A stretch of DNA of 64,000 nucleotides from Acidobacteriota bacterium (GCA_020199775.1 JAIVJZ010000004.1:1-64000), one strand, 5' to 3'; numbered from the stretch's first letter, positions 23,863-32,846 are shown. Numbers and translations are program-made. Notes: generated by a model from the sequence alone, not told the origin.

Positions 23863-26800
23863 TTGAAAAAAATCAGTTTCCCAGTGTCCCACCCTCTGTT
23901 TTCGCGCCGCCTGCGGTTCGCGCTCTTCTTCGTGCTGAGCCTGTCGCTCGCGGGGTCGGCCGCTTTCCTGTTTTCGGCCGCGACGGTCGAAGCGTCGAAG
24001 GGCGTGCAGAAGAGACGACAGGGACCGAGACGACGCGCGAACGCGCCGCGAACGCGTCAAAGCGCGAACGCTCCTTCCGCCGCGAAGTCGCGGAAGTTGA
24101 CGGCCGGGGAGATCAACGAGCCGAGCATCGGCCAACAGGAAGACGGCGACGAGCGCGAGGTGATCGACGCGCGCCAGCAATGGTTCATGATGCAGCGCGC
24201 CTACCCGTTCGCCGCGCCGCCCGCCGAAGGCCGTCTCAAGGCGTGGCTCGCGCGCCCGAAGGACGCCGGGCGCGGCAAAGACGGCGACGCCGACACGCGC
24301 GCCGTCACGCAGACGTGGCGCAGCATCGGCCCTTCGCCGACGACGCCCGCCTTCCCGAACAACTGGGGCGTGACGAGCGGCCGACTCAACTCTATCGCCA
24401 TCCACCCCACCGCCCCGCACATCATTTTGATCGGCGCGTCCACCGGCGGCATCTGGCGTTCGACCGACGGCGGCGCAAACTTCGTCCCCGTCACCGACAC
24501 GCACGTCGATCTGGCCGTCGGCTCAATCGCTTTCTCGAAGAGCAACCCGTCAATCGTCTACGCGGGGATGGGCGATCTCGACAACGGCTATTTCGGCACG
24601 GGCGTCTTGAAGTCTACGGACGCGGGCGCGACGTGGGCGCGCATCAGCAACAACACGCTCGCCCCGCTCGGCACGACGGCCGAGATCGAAGTTGACCCGG
24701 TGAACCCCGACCGCGTCTACGTCCTGCAAGCGACGCGCACGCTCGCCACTTCCTACAACGATCTCAACCCCGACGGGAATCTCTACCGCAACGGTTTTTA
24801 TCTCTCCGAAGACGGCGGCGTCAGTTGGCGGCGGACGATGGCGGGCAGGCCGCGCGATCTTGCGATCCACCCGACGAATCCGCACATCCTCTACATGGGC
24901 ATGACGCTCGTTGACGCCCTCGGCATCATCCCCGCAGGCGCGGCGGGCATCTACAAATCTACGGACGGCGGCGCGACGTGGCTGCCCGCGCCCATCTTCA
25001 CGGCGACCAGCGGCACGTCAACGTCCGATGTCCGCATCGCCGTCACACCTGCCGCCCCCGAACGCCTCTACGTCATTTCCGGCACGCGCACCGCCGTCCG
25101 TGTCGACATCAGCGACAACGCCGGTCTCGCCAACGTCGGCCTCATTTGGACGAACAAGCCGACGGCCGGAATCGACCCCGGCCAGTTCGGCTACAACGCC
25201 TACCTCTACGTCGCCCCGCACGACGCGAACGCCATCTACGTCGGCACGCGCGACATCTACAAGAGTGCGGACGGCGGCAACAACTGGTCGAACCTGACGA
25301 AGAATTTCACCGGCGCCAATTTCGGCTACAGCCCTTTCAGTTCAAACACGCACCCCGACCAGCACGCCTTCGCCTTTGCCCCGAACGACCCGAACACGAT
25401 CTACGCCGGCAACGACGGCGGCATCTCGCGCTCGACCGACGGCGGCGCGACGTTCCAATCGCTCAACGCCTCGCTGACGCTCACGCAGTTCGTCGGCATC
25501 TCGATGCACCCGTCCGACCCGAGCATCTCCTACGGCGGCACGCAGGACAACGGCACGCAACTGCGCATCCCCGGCACGAACAACTGGCGCGAGTTCAGCA
25601 GCGGCGACGGCGGCCGCAGCATCGTCAACCCGGCGAACCCGGGCATGGTGTTCACCACCTACGTCTATGGGCGGGTCAACCGCTTCATCAATAACGGTAA
25701 CAACTTCTCGGCCACCATCGCTGACAACGTGAACTTCGGCGAACCCACGACCGGCCAGCGCATCGCCTTCTACCCGCCGATGGTCGGCAACGGCGTTGAC
25801 GGCACGATCTATTTCGGCACGTATCGTTTGTTCACCTGTACCAACTGCGCCACATCTCCTAACTGGATTGCGCCCGGCGGCACGACCGATTTGACGAAAG
25901 GCGTCGGCACGTCGCCAGCCGCCCCGGACGTGCTCAGCGCAATCGGCGTGCAACGCGCTGCGCTCTCCGGTTCGCAGGTCATCTACACGGGTTCGGCGCA
26001 GGGGCGCGTGATGGTCTCGACGGACGGCGGCGCGAACTGGACGGACAGGACGAGCGGCCTCCCCAACCGCTTCGTCGAAAGCCTCACGGTCAACCCGTCG
26101 AACGCCTCCGAGGCTTACATCACCTACGGCGGCTACGGCACGGGGCACGTCTTCAGGACGACGGACTTCGGCGCGAGTTGGACGAACATCGGCGGCAGCC
26201 CGGGGCAGCCGACGGCCATTCCGAACATCCCCGTCAGCGCGTTCCTCATCGACCCCGTGACCCCGACCACGCTCTACGCCGGTTCGGACATCGGCGTCTT
26301 CCGCTCCACCGACAACGGCGCGACGTGGGCGACGTTCAACCACGGCATGCTCCCGGCCGTCGTCACCGGCTTCGCCACGAGCGCGGGCGGCGTGATCCAA
26401 CTCTCGACCTACGGTCGCGGCGCGTATGAGTTGACCACAGCCGCCGCTTACACCATCGGCGGCGTTATCCGCAACGCCGCCTCCACGCCCTCGGGCGGCG
26501 CGACCGTGACCCTCACGGGGACGCAGTCCGCCACGACCACGACCGACGCGCAGGGCAACTATTCGTTCCCCGATTTGCCTGCGGGCAACTACACCGTCAC
26601 CCCGTCGCTCGCTCACCACACGTTCGCGCCGCTCAGCCAGACGTTCAACAGTCTGAGCGCAGACCAGTCGGCGGCGAATTTCACAGTCTCCTTGCAGCAA
26701 TACTCCGTCGGCGGGCGCGTGGCGGATGCGAACGGCAACGGCATCGCGGGCGTCGGGGTCGTGCTCGGCGGCTCTCCGAACCCCGCGACGACCACGGACG

Positions 26801-28389
26801 CCAACGGTCATTACTCTTTCAACAATGTGGCCGCGGGCGGCAACTACGTCGTGGCCCCCGCGAAAGCCAATTACATCTTCACGCCCCAGAACGTGATCGT
26901 CGCCGGGCTGAGCGCGAACCGGGCGGGGGTGAATTTCACCGGCTCGTCGTCCTGCACGTACTCCGTCGTGCCCACCAGCACGCAGAGTTTCACGGCGAGC
27001 GGCGGGGCGGGCAGTTTTAACATCGTGACGAGCGCGGGCTGCGCCTGGGCCGCGTCGAGCCTCCAACCTTCGTGGATCACGATCACGAACGCGAGCGGCA
27101 CGGGGAACGGCGCCGTCACCTTCAACGTCGCCCCCAACTCCGGCGCGGCGCGCAACGGCCAGATACTCCACACGGATGATTCGTTCTACAACATCGTTCA
27201 GGCCGCGGCGGCGTCGCCCGCGCTTGTCGAATTCGGCGCGGCCAACTATACGGCGGGCGAGGGCGGCGGGCGCGCGACCATCACCGTCACGCGTTCCGGC
27301 AACATGTCGGGCGCGATCTCGGTTGACGTTGCCACCGTGGACGAACCGGCGGCCGTGCCCTGCAACCCGGAGACTAAAATGCCTAACGGCGCGTCTTACC
27401 CGCAGGGCAAGGCTTACGCGCGCTGCGATTACGCGACGAGCATCGAGACCGTCACCTTCGCGGCGGGCGACACGCAGCCGAAGACCGTCGCCGTCCCGCT
27501 CATAGACGACGCACACGTCGAGGGCGCGGAGACGGCGCAGATCGAATTGCGGAGCCCCGTCAACGCGGTGCTCGGTACGTTGAAGACCGCCACGCTGACC
27601 ATCAACGACAACGGCGATGCGGCGGGCGCGGCGAACCCGATCAACGCCACGCCGCTTTTCGTCCGCATGCAATATCTCGACTTCCTCTCGCGCGAACCCG
27701 AAGCGGGCGAGCCGTGGTCGGGCGTCTTGAACGGCTGCGCGAACCCGCTTAATTTCGACCCCAATCATCCGGCCGCCCTGTGCGACCGCCTCATCGTCTC
27801 GAAGTCGTTCTTCGAGTCGGCGGAGTTTCGTCTGAAAGGCTTGTTCGCGTTCACGTTCTACCGCGTGGCCTTCAACCGCCTGCCGGAGTACGTCGAGATC
27901 ATCCCCGACATGCGTTCGGTGACGGCGCAAACTTCCGCCGAGGTCTACGCCAAGCGCGCCCTCTTCCCGGTGAATTTCACGGAGCGACAGGAGTTTCGCG
28001 CCGTCTACGACGCGCTCTCCAACACCGCTTTCGTCGATGCGCTTCTGGCTCGCTACGGCGCGCCGTCGATCAGGACGCCCGACCCGTCGAACCCGGAAGG
28101 CGGCGTCAACGTGACGCTCACGCGCGCCGATTTAGTCAACCGCCTCAACTCGCGCGCGCTGACGCGGGCGCAGGCGCTCAGGGCAATCGTCGAATCGGAC
28201 GAGATCAAAGCGGCCGAATACAATCGCGCTTACGTGGCGATGCAGTATTACGGCTACCTCAGAAGGACGCCGGAGGATGACGGCTATCAGGCGTGGCTCA
28301 GGGTCATCAACCAAGACCCGAACAACGTCCGCGTCATGATCAACGGCTTCATGAACTCCAGCGAGTATCGCGCGCGGTTCGGTCAGTAG
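23863..28389 (+). CDS. Giant secreted Asp-box propeller / Calx-beta / DUF4214 protein
   Basis: 1,508 residues. The N-terminus has a Sec-type signal (FALFFVLSLSLAGSAAFLFS) and an Arg-rich stretch. Residues about 150-855 form sortilin/BNR-type beta-propellers with many Asp-box copies (RSTDGGANF, KSTDAGATW, STDGGATW, RSTDNGATW). Two carboxypeptidase-regulatory-like domains follow (about 863-945, 947-1030), then a BACON-like domain (SWITITNASGTGNGAVTF, about 1031-1115), a Calx-beta domain (about 1120-1250) and a C-terminal DUF4214 region (about 1260-1508, with two MQYxxxLxRxPE-like motifs). Start TTG 23863 with AAGGA upstream. Likely a cell-surface or exported adhesive/carbohydrate-related protein; no catalytic site is recognised. 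A strong terminator follows. Confidence 0.82.
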   Translation: MKKISFPVSHPLFSRRLRFALFFVLSLSLAGSAAFLFSAATVEASKGVQKRRQGPRRRANAPRTRQSANAPSAAKSRKLTAGEINEPSIGQQEDGDEREVIDARQQWFMMQRAYPFAAPPAEGRLKAWLARPKDAGRGKDGDADTRAVTQTWRSIGPSPTTPAFPNNWGVTSGRLNSIAIHPTAPHIILIGASTGGIWRSTDGGANFVPVTDTHVDLAVGSIAFSKSNPSIVYAGMGDLDNGYFGTGVLKSTDAGATWARISNNTLAPLGTTAEIEVDPVNPDRVYVLQATRTLATSYNDLNPDGNLYRNGFYLSEDGGVSWRRTMAGRPRDLAIHPTNPHILYMGMTLVDALGIIPAGAAGIYKSTDGGATWLPAPIFTATSGTSTSDVRIAVTPAAPERLYVISGTRTAVRVDISDNAGLANVGLIWTNKPTAGIDPGQFGYNAYLYVAPHDANAIYVGTRDIYKSADGGNNWSNLTKNFTGANFGYSPFSSNTHPDQHAFAFAPNDPNTIYAGNDGGISRSTDGGATFQSLNASLTLTQFVGISMHPSDPSISYGGTQDNGTQLRIPGTNNWREFSSGDGGRSIVNPANPGMVFTTYVYGRVNRFINNGNNFSATIADNVNFGEPTTGQRIAFYPPMVGNGVDGTIYFGTYRLFTCTNCATSPNWIAPGGTTDLTKGVGTSPAAPDVLSAIGVQRAALSGSQVIYTGSAQGRVMVSTDGGANWTDRTSGLPNRFVESLTVNPSNASEAYITYGGYGTGHVFRTTDFGASWTNIGGSPGQPTAIPNIPVSAFLIDPVTPTTLYAGSDIGVFRSTDNGATWATFNHGMLPAVVTGFATSAGGVIQLSTYGRGAYELTTAAAYTIGGVIRNAASTPSGGATVTLTGTQSATTTTDAQGNYSFPDLPAGNYTVTPSLAHHTFAPLSQTFNSLSADQSAANFTVSLQQYSVGGRVADANGNGIAGVGVVLGGSPNPATTTDANGHYSFNNVAAGGNYVVAPAKANYIFTPQNVIVAGLSANRAGVNFTGSSSCTYSVVPTSTQSFTASGGAGSFNIVTSAGCAWAASSLQPSWITITNASGTGNGAVTFNVAPNSGAARNGQILHTDDSFYNIVQAAAASPALVEFGAANYTAGEGGGRATITVTRSGNMSGAISVDVATVDEPAAVPCNPETKMPNGASYPQGKAYARCDYATSIETVTFAAGDTQPKTVAVPLIDDAHVEGAETAQIELRSPVNAVLGTLKTATLTINDNGDAAGAANPINATPLFVRMQYLDFLSREPEAGEPWSGVLNGCANPLNFDPNHPAALCDRLIVSKSFFESAEFRLKGLFAFTFYRVAFNRLPEYVEIIPDMRSVTAQTSAEVYAKRALFPVNFTERQEFRAVYDALSNTAFVDALLARYGAPSIRTPDPSNPEGGVNVTLTRADLVNRLNSRALTRAQALRAIVESDEIKAAEYNRAYVAMQYYGYLRRTPEDDGYQAWLRVINQDPNNVRVMINGFMNSSEYRARFGQ

Positions 28390-28392
28390 ACG

Positions 28393-28468
28393 GCACGCGC
28401 AAGCGGAAACAGGTCGGCCGCCGGTTCTGAATCGAACCGGCGGCCGACCTGTTTCCGTTGCGTGCGCT
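28393..28468. terminator. Bidirectional terminator hairpin
   Basis: Two 34-35-bp arms (28393-28427 and 28434-28467) with about four differences around GGAAACAGGTCGGCCGCCGG and a 6-base loop. It lies between convergent genes: the stop of the giant protein (+) and the stop of the anti-sigma gene (-). Confidence 0.8.
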
Positions 28469-28486
28469 TAAAGTAGATTGCCGGAT

Positions 28487-29242
28487 TTAGTAACTGCGGT
28501 CGTGGACGTTGACTTTGGAAACCGAGATGACGACGCGCAGGGTGGCGGGGCGGCGGTCGAGCGAGGCGGGGACGAAGGCGGGCGTGCGCCGGAAAGCTTC
28601 CTGCACCTCGTCGAGCAGGCGCGGGTTGCGCGGCGGTTGCACGACGCCCGCGAGCGACGCGCTGCCGTTGCTGAACACGTCGGCGTAGATCACCATGTCG
28701 TCGGCGTCGTCGTCGCCGCGAGAGGGAGTCTGGATGAGCGCGGCGAGCGCGCCGTTCGGATTAATCGTCAGGACGGGCTTCGTCACGTCGTAGCCGCCGC
28801 CTTCGAACAGGGAATTGTCGAGCGACTCGTCCACGGCGGCCGCGCGCGCGGCAATCGTCAATTCGCGGAGCACGCGAAACTGCGGGCGCAACGCGTTGAC
28901 TACCCCGATGAACAAAATCAGCGAAGCAAACGCGCCCACCGTGTAGGGCATGAGACGAGGTTCGAGCCAGCGCAAGGCGCGCACGGGGAGCGAGCCGGTC
29001 GGCTGCTGGCGGCGCGCGGCGCGTTCGATCAAGAGTAGTTCGTTGATAGAGGCGGCGAGGTCTGAGGGCATGGCCGGACGTTCGAGCTGCGCGAGCGAGC
29101 GCACGAGCGAGCGCGTCTGCGCCAATTCCATGCGGCACACGGGACAGGCTTCGAGGTGCGCGTCCACGCCCGCGCGCACGACGCGCGCCAGCCGGTCGTC
29201 CAGATACGGCGAAAAACTCTTTTGTGTCTCCTCACAGGTCAT
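28487..29242 (-). CDS. Anti-sigma factor with N-terminal zinc finger
   Basis: 251 residues. The N-terminal zf-HC2 (ZAS) domain has MTCEET and HLEACPVC, giving the His-x3-Cys-x2-Cys set with an upstream Cys. A single membrane segment (YTVGAFASLILFIGVVNAL) lies near residues 98-118, and a periplasmic domain follows (LTINPNGALAALIQ, MVIYADVFSNGSASLAGV). It should hold the ECF sigma factor encoded upstream at the membrane. Unlike most such pairs, the two genes are separated by 477 bp containing a MITE-like element and two palindromes. Confidence 0.85.
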   Translation of the reverse strand: MTCEETQKSFSPYLDDRLARVVRAGVDAHLEACPVCRMELAQTRSLVRSLAQLERPAMPSDLAASINELLLIERAARRQQPTGSLPVRALRWLEPRLMPYTVGAFASLILFIGVVNALRPQFRVLRELTIAARAAAVDESLDNSLFEGGGYDVTKPVLTINPNGALAALIQTPSRGDDDADDMVIYADVFSNGSASLAGVVQPPRNPRLLDEVQEAFRRTPAFVPASLDRRPATLRVVISVSKVNVHDRSY

Positions 29243-29250
29243 AGTTTTAG

Positions 29251-29316
29251 GGGTCGGAGGTCAGAGGTCAGAGGTCAGTTGTTGTTTTAACTGATCTTTA
29301 ACCTCTAACTTCTGCT
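29251..29316. repeat. Heptamer palindrome, locus 5 (upstream of the anti-sigma gene)
   Basis: One arm contains AGGTCAG three times in a row. The other arm (about 29289-29313) is an imperfect complement, AACTGATCTTTAACCTC. It ends 8 bases before the anti-sigma ATG on the coding strand. The unit is close to that of the palindrome at 31528-31607. Confidence 0.75.
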
Positions 29317-29319
29317 TTC

Positions 29320-29574
29320 AAACGAATGGCTGGCCTGCCCCGGCCGCTCCCTCGCTCAAGGAAGCAACGCGTGTTTATTATTCCAACGCCTGCTCGCAAA
29401 CGTCGGCAACCGGCGCGCTGTTTTCGTAGACGGCCGCTTCAGGCCGCGTCTGAAAACAGCACGCACGTTCGCCGCCCGCCGCATCGCACACGACGAAACT
29501 CGAACCTTCGTCGCTTCCCGACCCACTGGCACCTTGGTTGATGGGTGAAGCCGGGGCAGGGCAGCCATTCGTTT
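29320..29574. mobile_element. MITE-like element with 25-bp terminal inverted repeats
   Basis: The ends 29320-29344 and 29550-29574 are inverted copies with 24 of 25 bases matching (core AAACGAATGGCTG and TGCCCCGGC), and weaker similarity extends a few bases outward. Inside is a second hairpin (29419-29462, CTGTTTTC / GAAAACAG arms) and a further nested pair (GGAAGCAACG / CGTCGCTTCC). The 255-bp segment encodes no transposase. A 66-codon TTG frame (29378-29578, minus) with five cysteines crosses it but has no ribosome binding site. No clear target-site duplication is seen, so a structured RNA is the alternative reading. Confidence 0.5.
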
Positions 29575-29596
29575 TCAAAGAACTGTTTTAGTCGCC

Positions 29597-29719
29597 AGCT
29601 ATCAGCTTTCAGCAGAAGGCAAATCTAAACGCCCTAACGTGTCGGCGTAGCGTGTCAACCGTCTCAAACGGCTTTTGCTGATAGCTCAAAACTGACGGCT
29701 GACAGCTATTCACAGCTAT
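29597..29719. repeat. Inverted repeat directly behind the sigma gene
   Basis: Arms AGCTATCAGCTTTCAGCAG (from 29597) and CTTTTGCTGATAGCT (29672-29686) plus a second CTGACAGCT copy. Next to the sigma stop a 10-bp unit, CACAGCTATT, is tandemly repeated. The unit AGCTATC / AGCTTTC is again 7 bp. Confidence 0.65.
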
Positions 29720-30382
29720 TCACAGCGAGCCTTCCAACTTGCGCCGCAACTCCGTGCGGCCGCGCGAGAGTCTGGACTTAACAGTGCCGACGCTGATGTC
29801 GAGCGCGGCGGCGACCTCCTCGTAACTCAAGCCCTCCACGTCGCGCAGGACGACGGCTTCGCGGTAAGGGCGTGCGAGGGTGCGGACGGCGGCGAGCAAA
29901 ATCTCCTCGCGTTCGTGCGCGAGCGTGCGCGCTTCCGGGTTCGGCGCGTGTTCGTCCACGAGGCGCGTGGCGAGCGGGAGTTCGTGCGCTTCGTCCGTCG
30001 CGTCGAGCGAGACGGTGACGCCACGCCGCCTGCGTCGCCACCAACGCCAGCGATTGCGCGCCTGATTGACGGCGATGCGGTAGAGCCACGTCCGCAAATC
30101 GGCGTCGCCGCGAAAGTGCGCGATGCTGCGAAAGGCTTGCAGGAAAGTCTCCTGCGTCAGGTCGCGCGCCTCTTCGGGGTCTTCCGTCAGGCGGTAGAGC
30201 AGGGCGTAAATGTCGGCCGAACGCTCGGCGACCAGCCGGTCGAAAGCCTCCCCCTCGCCCGCGCGTAATCTTTCAATGAACTGTAACTCTGCGCTCGGAC
30301 GCGCCTCCGCCGAGTCCGCCACGGCGGCGGGATGCTCCAATTCGGCTTGCCCGCGGAGGGCGATTGGCTCTCCGAAGCTCAC
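29720..30382 (-). CDS. ECF-type RNA polymerase sigma factor
   Basis: 220 residues. Sigma region 2 has IYALLYRLTEDPEEARDLTQETF and FRGDADLRTWLYRIAVNQARNRWR; region 4 has LARPYREAVVLRDVEGLSYEEVAAAL and ISVGTVKSRLSRGR. Region 3 is absent, as expected for an ECF factor. An Arg/Trp-rich stretch (RWRWWRRRRRG) follows region 2. The start is GTG 30382. It probably directs its own promoter (30447-30475) and is held by the anti-sigma factor downstream. The inducing signal is unknown. Confidence 0.93.
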   Translation of the reverse strand: MSFGEPIALRGQAELEHPAAVADSAEARPSAELQFIERLRAGEGEAFDRLVAERSADIYALLYRLTEDPEEARDLTQETFLQAFRSIAHFRGDADLRTWLYRIAVNQARNRWRWWRRRRRGVTVSLDATDEAHELPLATRLVDEHAPNPEARTLAHEREEILLAAVRTLARPYREAVVLRDVEGLSYEEVAAALDISVGTVKSRLSRGRTELRRKLEGSL

Positions 30383-30446
30383 AAACGTCCTCCAGCGCGA
30401 ACCGGCGTATCACGCGGCACCGGCCGCACGCCGTCTACACGTCTCA

Positions 30447-30475
30447 TTAGACACCGCACCCTTGCGACTTGTTCC
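30447..30475 (-). promoter_or_regulatory. Candidate ECF-dependent autoregulated promoter
   Basis: On the minus strand GGAAC (30471-30475) is followed after 18 bases by GTCTAA (30447-30452), about 65 bp upstream of the sigma start. GGAAC plus a GTC-type -10 is the classic ECF promoter layout. Confidence 0.5.
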
Positions 30476-30701
30476 GAAACATTTCAACCATTTTCGCCCG
30501 CCGCAGACTGGCCGGGGGACGGGGGCGCGAAGCGTAGCACGCGCCCCGGCGACGGTCAATAAAGTCTACCGGAGCCAAAGGGTTGCGCCGCCCGAACGCT
30601 TGCTTGACAACCCCGCGCCACGGTCGTTAGAGTGAACCGTTTCGCCCTAACTACTGAAATCAGAACGCGCACGACCGTGCGATGTTGCAAGAGAAAAAAA
30701 C

Positions 30702-31526
30702 GTGGCTCCATCCAAGAAAAAACATGCGCGCGAAGTCCGGCGCGATAAGTTTCGCGAAAAGGCGTTTGAACAATTCGACCGCGTCGGCGACCGTCTCGAA
30801 GGCCGCGGCCGCACGATTCTGTACGCTCTGGCCGCCCTCGTCGGACTTGCCCTGCTGGCGGGCGTCTACTCGTGGTGGAGCGGGCGCAAGGCGGAGGAGG
30901 CCACGCGCGCGCTCAGCCGCGTCATCGAGATCGCCGACGCTACCGTCTCGGCCTCGCCTGCGCCCGCCACCCCCGCCACGACGGGGCTGACATTCACGAC
31001 CGAGAAAGAACGCGCGCAGCGCGTCGTCGAGGAGGCGCAGAAGGTCGAGAACAAGTACGGCGATCCTTACAAGTCGCTCGCGCGTTACTTCCGCGCGGCC
31101 AACTTATTGACGGTTGATCGCGAAAAAGGTCTGGGCGAACTTCAGGCGTTGGCCGGGAGCGGCGACGAAGAGGTGGCGGCGCGCGCCAGATTCGCGCTGG
31201 CGCAGGCGAGGGAAGCCGACGGGCAATACGATACGGCCGCCACGCTCTACACGGAACTGGCGCGGGCGCAAAATTTTGCCGTGCCCGTAGACACCGCGAA
31301 TCTGCGTCTCGCCTCGGTCTACGAAAAGCAGGGCAAGCGAAGCGAGGCCGCCGACATCCTCTTCCAGATCGCCAAGACGGCGCGCGAGGCCAAAGATAAG
31401 GACGGCAAACCCGTCACGCTATCTGCCGCCGCACGCGAAGCCGCGCAAAAACTCGAACGCCTCGACCCCGCGCGCCACGCCCAACTGCCCGCGGAGCCTA
31501 CTCCCGAAAGAAACCTTCCGTTCTAA
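30702..31526 (+). CDS. Membrane-anchored TPR-like protein (YfgM/TPR_21 type)
   Basis: 274 residues. A basic N-terminal tail (MAPSKKKHAREVRRDKFREK) and one membrane helix (ILYALAALVGLALLAGVYSWW, about 39-60) anchor a periplasmic alpha-helical part. That part has TPR-like units (ARFALAQAREADGQYDTAATL, NLRLASVYEKQGKRSEAADI). The layout matches the YfgM/TPR_21 group, which assists periplasmic folding near the translocon, but the assignment to that role is inference. The start GTG 30702 has only a purine-rich stretch upstream. It ends in front of a heptamer palindrome. Confidence 0.75.
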   Translation: MAPSKKKHAREVRRDKFREKAFEQFDRVGDRLEGRGRTILYALAALVGLALLAGVYSWWSGRKAEEATRALSRVIEIADATVSASPAPATPATTGLTFTTEKERAQRVVEEAQKVENKYGDPYKSLARYFRAANLLTVDREKGLGELQALAGSGDEEVAARARFALAQAREADGQYDTAATLYTELARAQNFAVPVDTANLRLASVYEKQGKRSEAADILFQIAKTAREAKDKDGKPVTLSAAAREAAQKLERLDPARHAQLPAEPTPERNLPF

Positions 31527-31527
31527 A

Positions 31528-31607
31528 AGCAGAGGTCAGAGGTTAGAGGCCAGAGGTTAGTAGAAATCAGTTTTTGCCTTTCACTGACCTCCGGCCTCCG
31601 GCCTCTT
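31528..31607. repeat. Heptamer palindrome, locus 6
   Basis: The left arm reads GAGGTCA GAGGTTA and then GAGGCCA GAGGTTA. The right arm reads CTGACCTCCGGCCTCCGGCC. It begins just after the stop of the TPR-like gene and ends 6 bp before the ATG of the next gene, which has no visible Shine-Dalgarno. Confidence 0.85.
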
Positions 31608-31613
31608 TCTCTC

Positions 31614-32762
31614 ATGGATAATCTGACGCACACGCTGGTCGGGTTGACGGCTGCGAAAGCGGGGTTGGAACGCCTCTCGCCGGGGGCGACCGCCGTGTGC
31701 CTCTTGGCCGCCAACGCGCCGGACGCGGACATCGTCGCGGCCTTCGGCGGCAGTTGGTTCTATCTCAAACATCATCGCGGCATCACGCATTCAATCGTCG
31801 GCACGCTCGCCATCGCACTCGTCATCCCCCTGTTGTTCTATGCCGGAGACCGGATCGTCGCGCGCTTCCGGGGCGGGACTGCGCCGCGCGTGCGTCTCGG
31901 CGGACTCGTCATCGCCTCGCTACTGGTCAGCGCGTCGCACCCGCTGATGGATTGGACGAACAACTACGGCGTGCGCCCGCTGTTGCCCTGGGACGGGCGT
32001 TGGTTTTACGGCGACCTCGTCTACATCGTTGACCCGTGGCTGTGGCTGAGTCTGGGCGGGGCGTCGTTTCTCCTGACCGCGAAAGCGCGCTGGCGGAGCG
32101 TCGCGTGGGGCGCGCTCGCGCTGCTGGCGACGGTCGCCTTTGTCGTCCTGCCGGTGCGTGCGGGGATGGGATACCCGGTCGCATCGCGTGCGCTGTGGCT
32201 CGCGTGGCTCGTCGCTCTCGTCTGCGCGCATCAATTTAAACTCGCATCGCGCCGGGGGAACCGGATCGCGCTCGCCGCGCTGGCGTTCGTCGTCGTGTAC
32301 TGGGGCGCGCTCGGCCTGCTGCACGGGCGCGCGCTCGCGCGTGCGGAGGCGTCGGCCGGGGCAGAGGCCGCGCGACAAAAGGAGTCGGTGCTGCGCGTGG
32401 CGGCGATGCCCTCGCTGGCCGACCCGACGCGCTGGCGCGTGCTCGCCGAGACGGATCGTGCCGTCTATCGTTTTGAAACTTCGCTGCTGTCGCGCGCCGG
32501 AGAGGAGCGTGCCCGGCCCGACGGGCTGACGCGTTTCGAGAAACCGCAAGGGGAAGCGGCCGAACTCGCGGCGCGCGCCGCCGGAGACGAACGCGCGAAA
32601 ATCTTTCTCGACTTCGCGCGCTTTCCCGCCGTCCGCGTCGAGACGCAAAACTGCGCCGCGGAATTGCTCGTGCAGTTCGCCGATCTGCGTTTCACCGAAC
32701 CGGGCGCGACACGGCGCGGCGGCAATTTCTCTCTCGAAGTTCCCGTGCCGCCCGTGCGCTGA
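31614..32762 (+). CDS. YdjM-family membrane-bound metal-dependent hydrolase (predicted)
   Basis: 382 residues. The N-terminus has the family hallmarks MDNLTHTLVGLTAAK, LLAANAPDADIVAAF and HHRGITHSIVG, followed by HPLMDWTNNYGVRPLLPW. These His/Asp clusters are typical of the PF04307 (YdjM, LexA-regulated) family, whose metal-dependent hydrolase activity is predicted and not proven. Five or six membrane segments (for example GLVIASLLVSASHP, VAWGALALLATVAFVVL) precede a soluble C-terminal domain of about 130 residues. The start has no clear Shine-Dalgarno because the palindrome abuts it. Confidence 0.82.
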   Translation: MDNLTHTLVGLTAAKAGLERLSPGATAVCLLAANAPDADIVAAFGGSWFYLKHHRGITHSIVGTLAIALVIPLLFYAGDRIVARFRGGTAPRVRLGGLVIASLLVSASHPLMDWTNNYGVRPLLPWDGRWFYGDLVYIVDPWLWLSLGGASFLLTAKARWRSVAWGALALLATVAFVVLPVRAGMGYPVASRALWLAWLVALVCAHQFKLASRRGNRIALAALAFVVVYWGALGLLHGRALARAEASAGAEAARQKESVLRVAAMPSLADPTRWRVLAETDRAVYRFETSLLSRAGEERARPDGLTRFEKPQGEAAELAARAAGDERAKIFLDFARFPAVRVETQNCAAELLVQFADLRFTEPGATRRGGNFSLEVPVPPVR

Positions 32763-32846
32763 TGCCTGCTCGCGGGCGGCCGCGCGGCGTCTCTGCATAG
32801 TTTTATACAGGCGTTGTTATATTTTGATTACAGAGAACTTTAAGCA

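Noticed and set aside
25342..27930. 862-codon minus-strand frame
   Set aside because: Antisense to the Asp-box protein; the plus frame has recognisable domains throughout.
29378..29578. 66-codon minus-strand frame with five cysteines inside the inverted-repeat element
   Set aside because: TTG start inside the terminal repeat, no ribosome binding site; its existence may simply reflect the element's sequence. Not excluded as a small protein.
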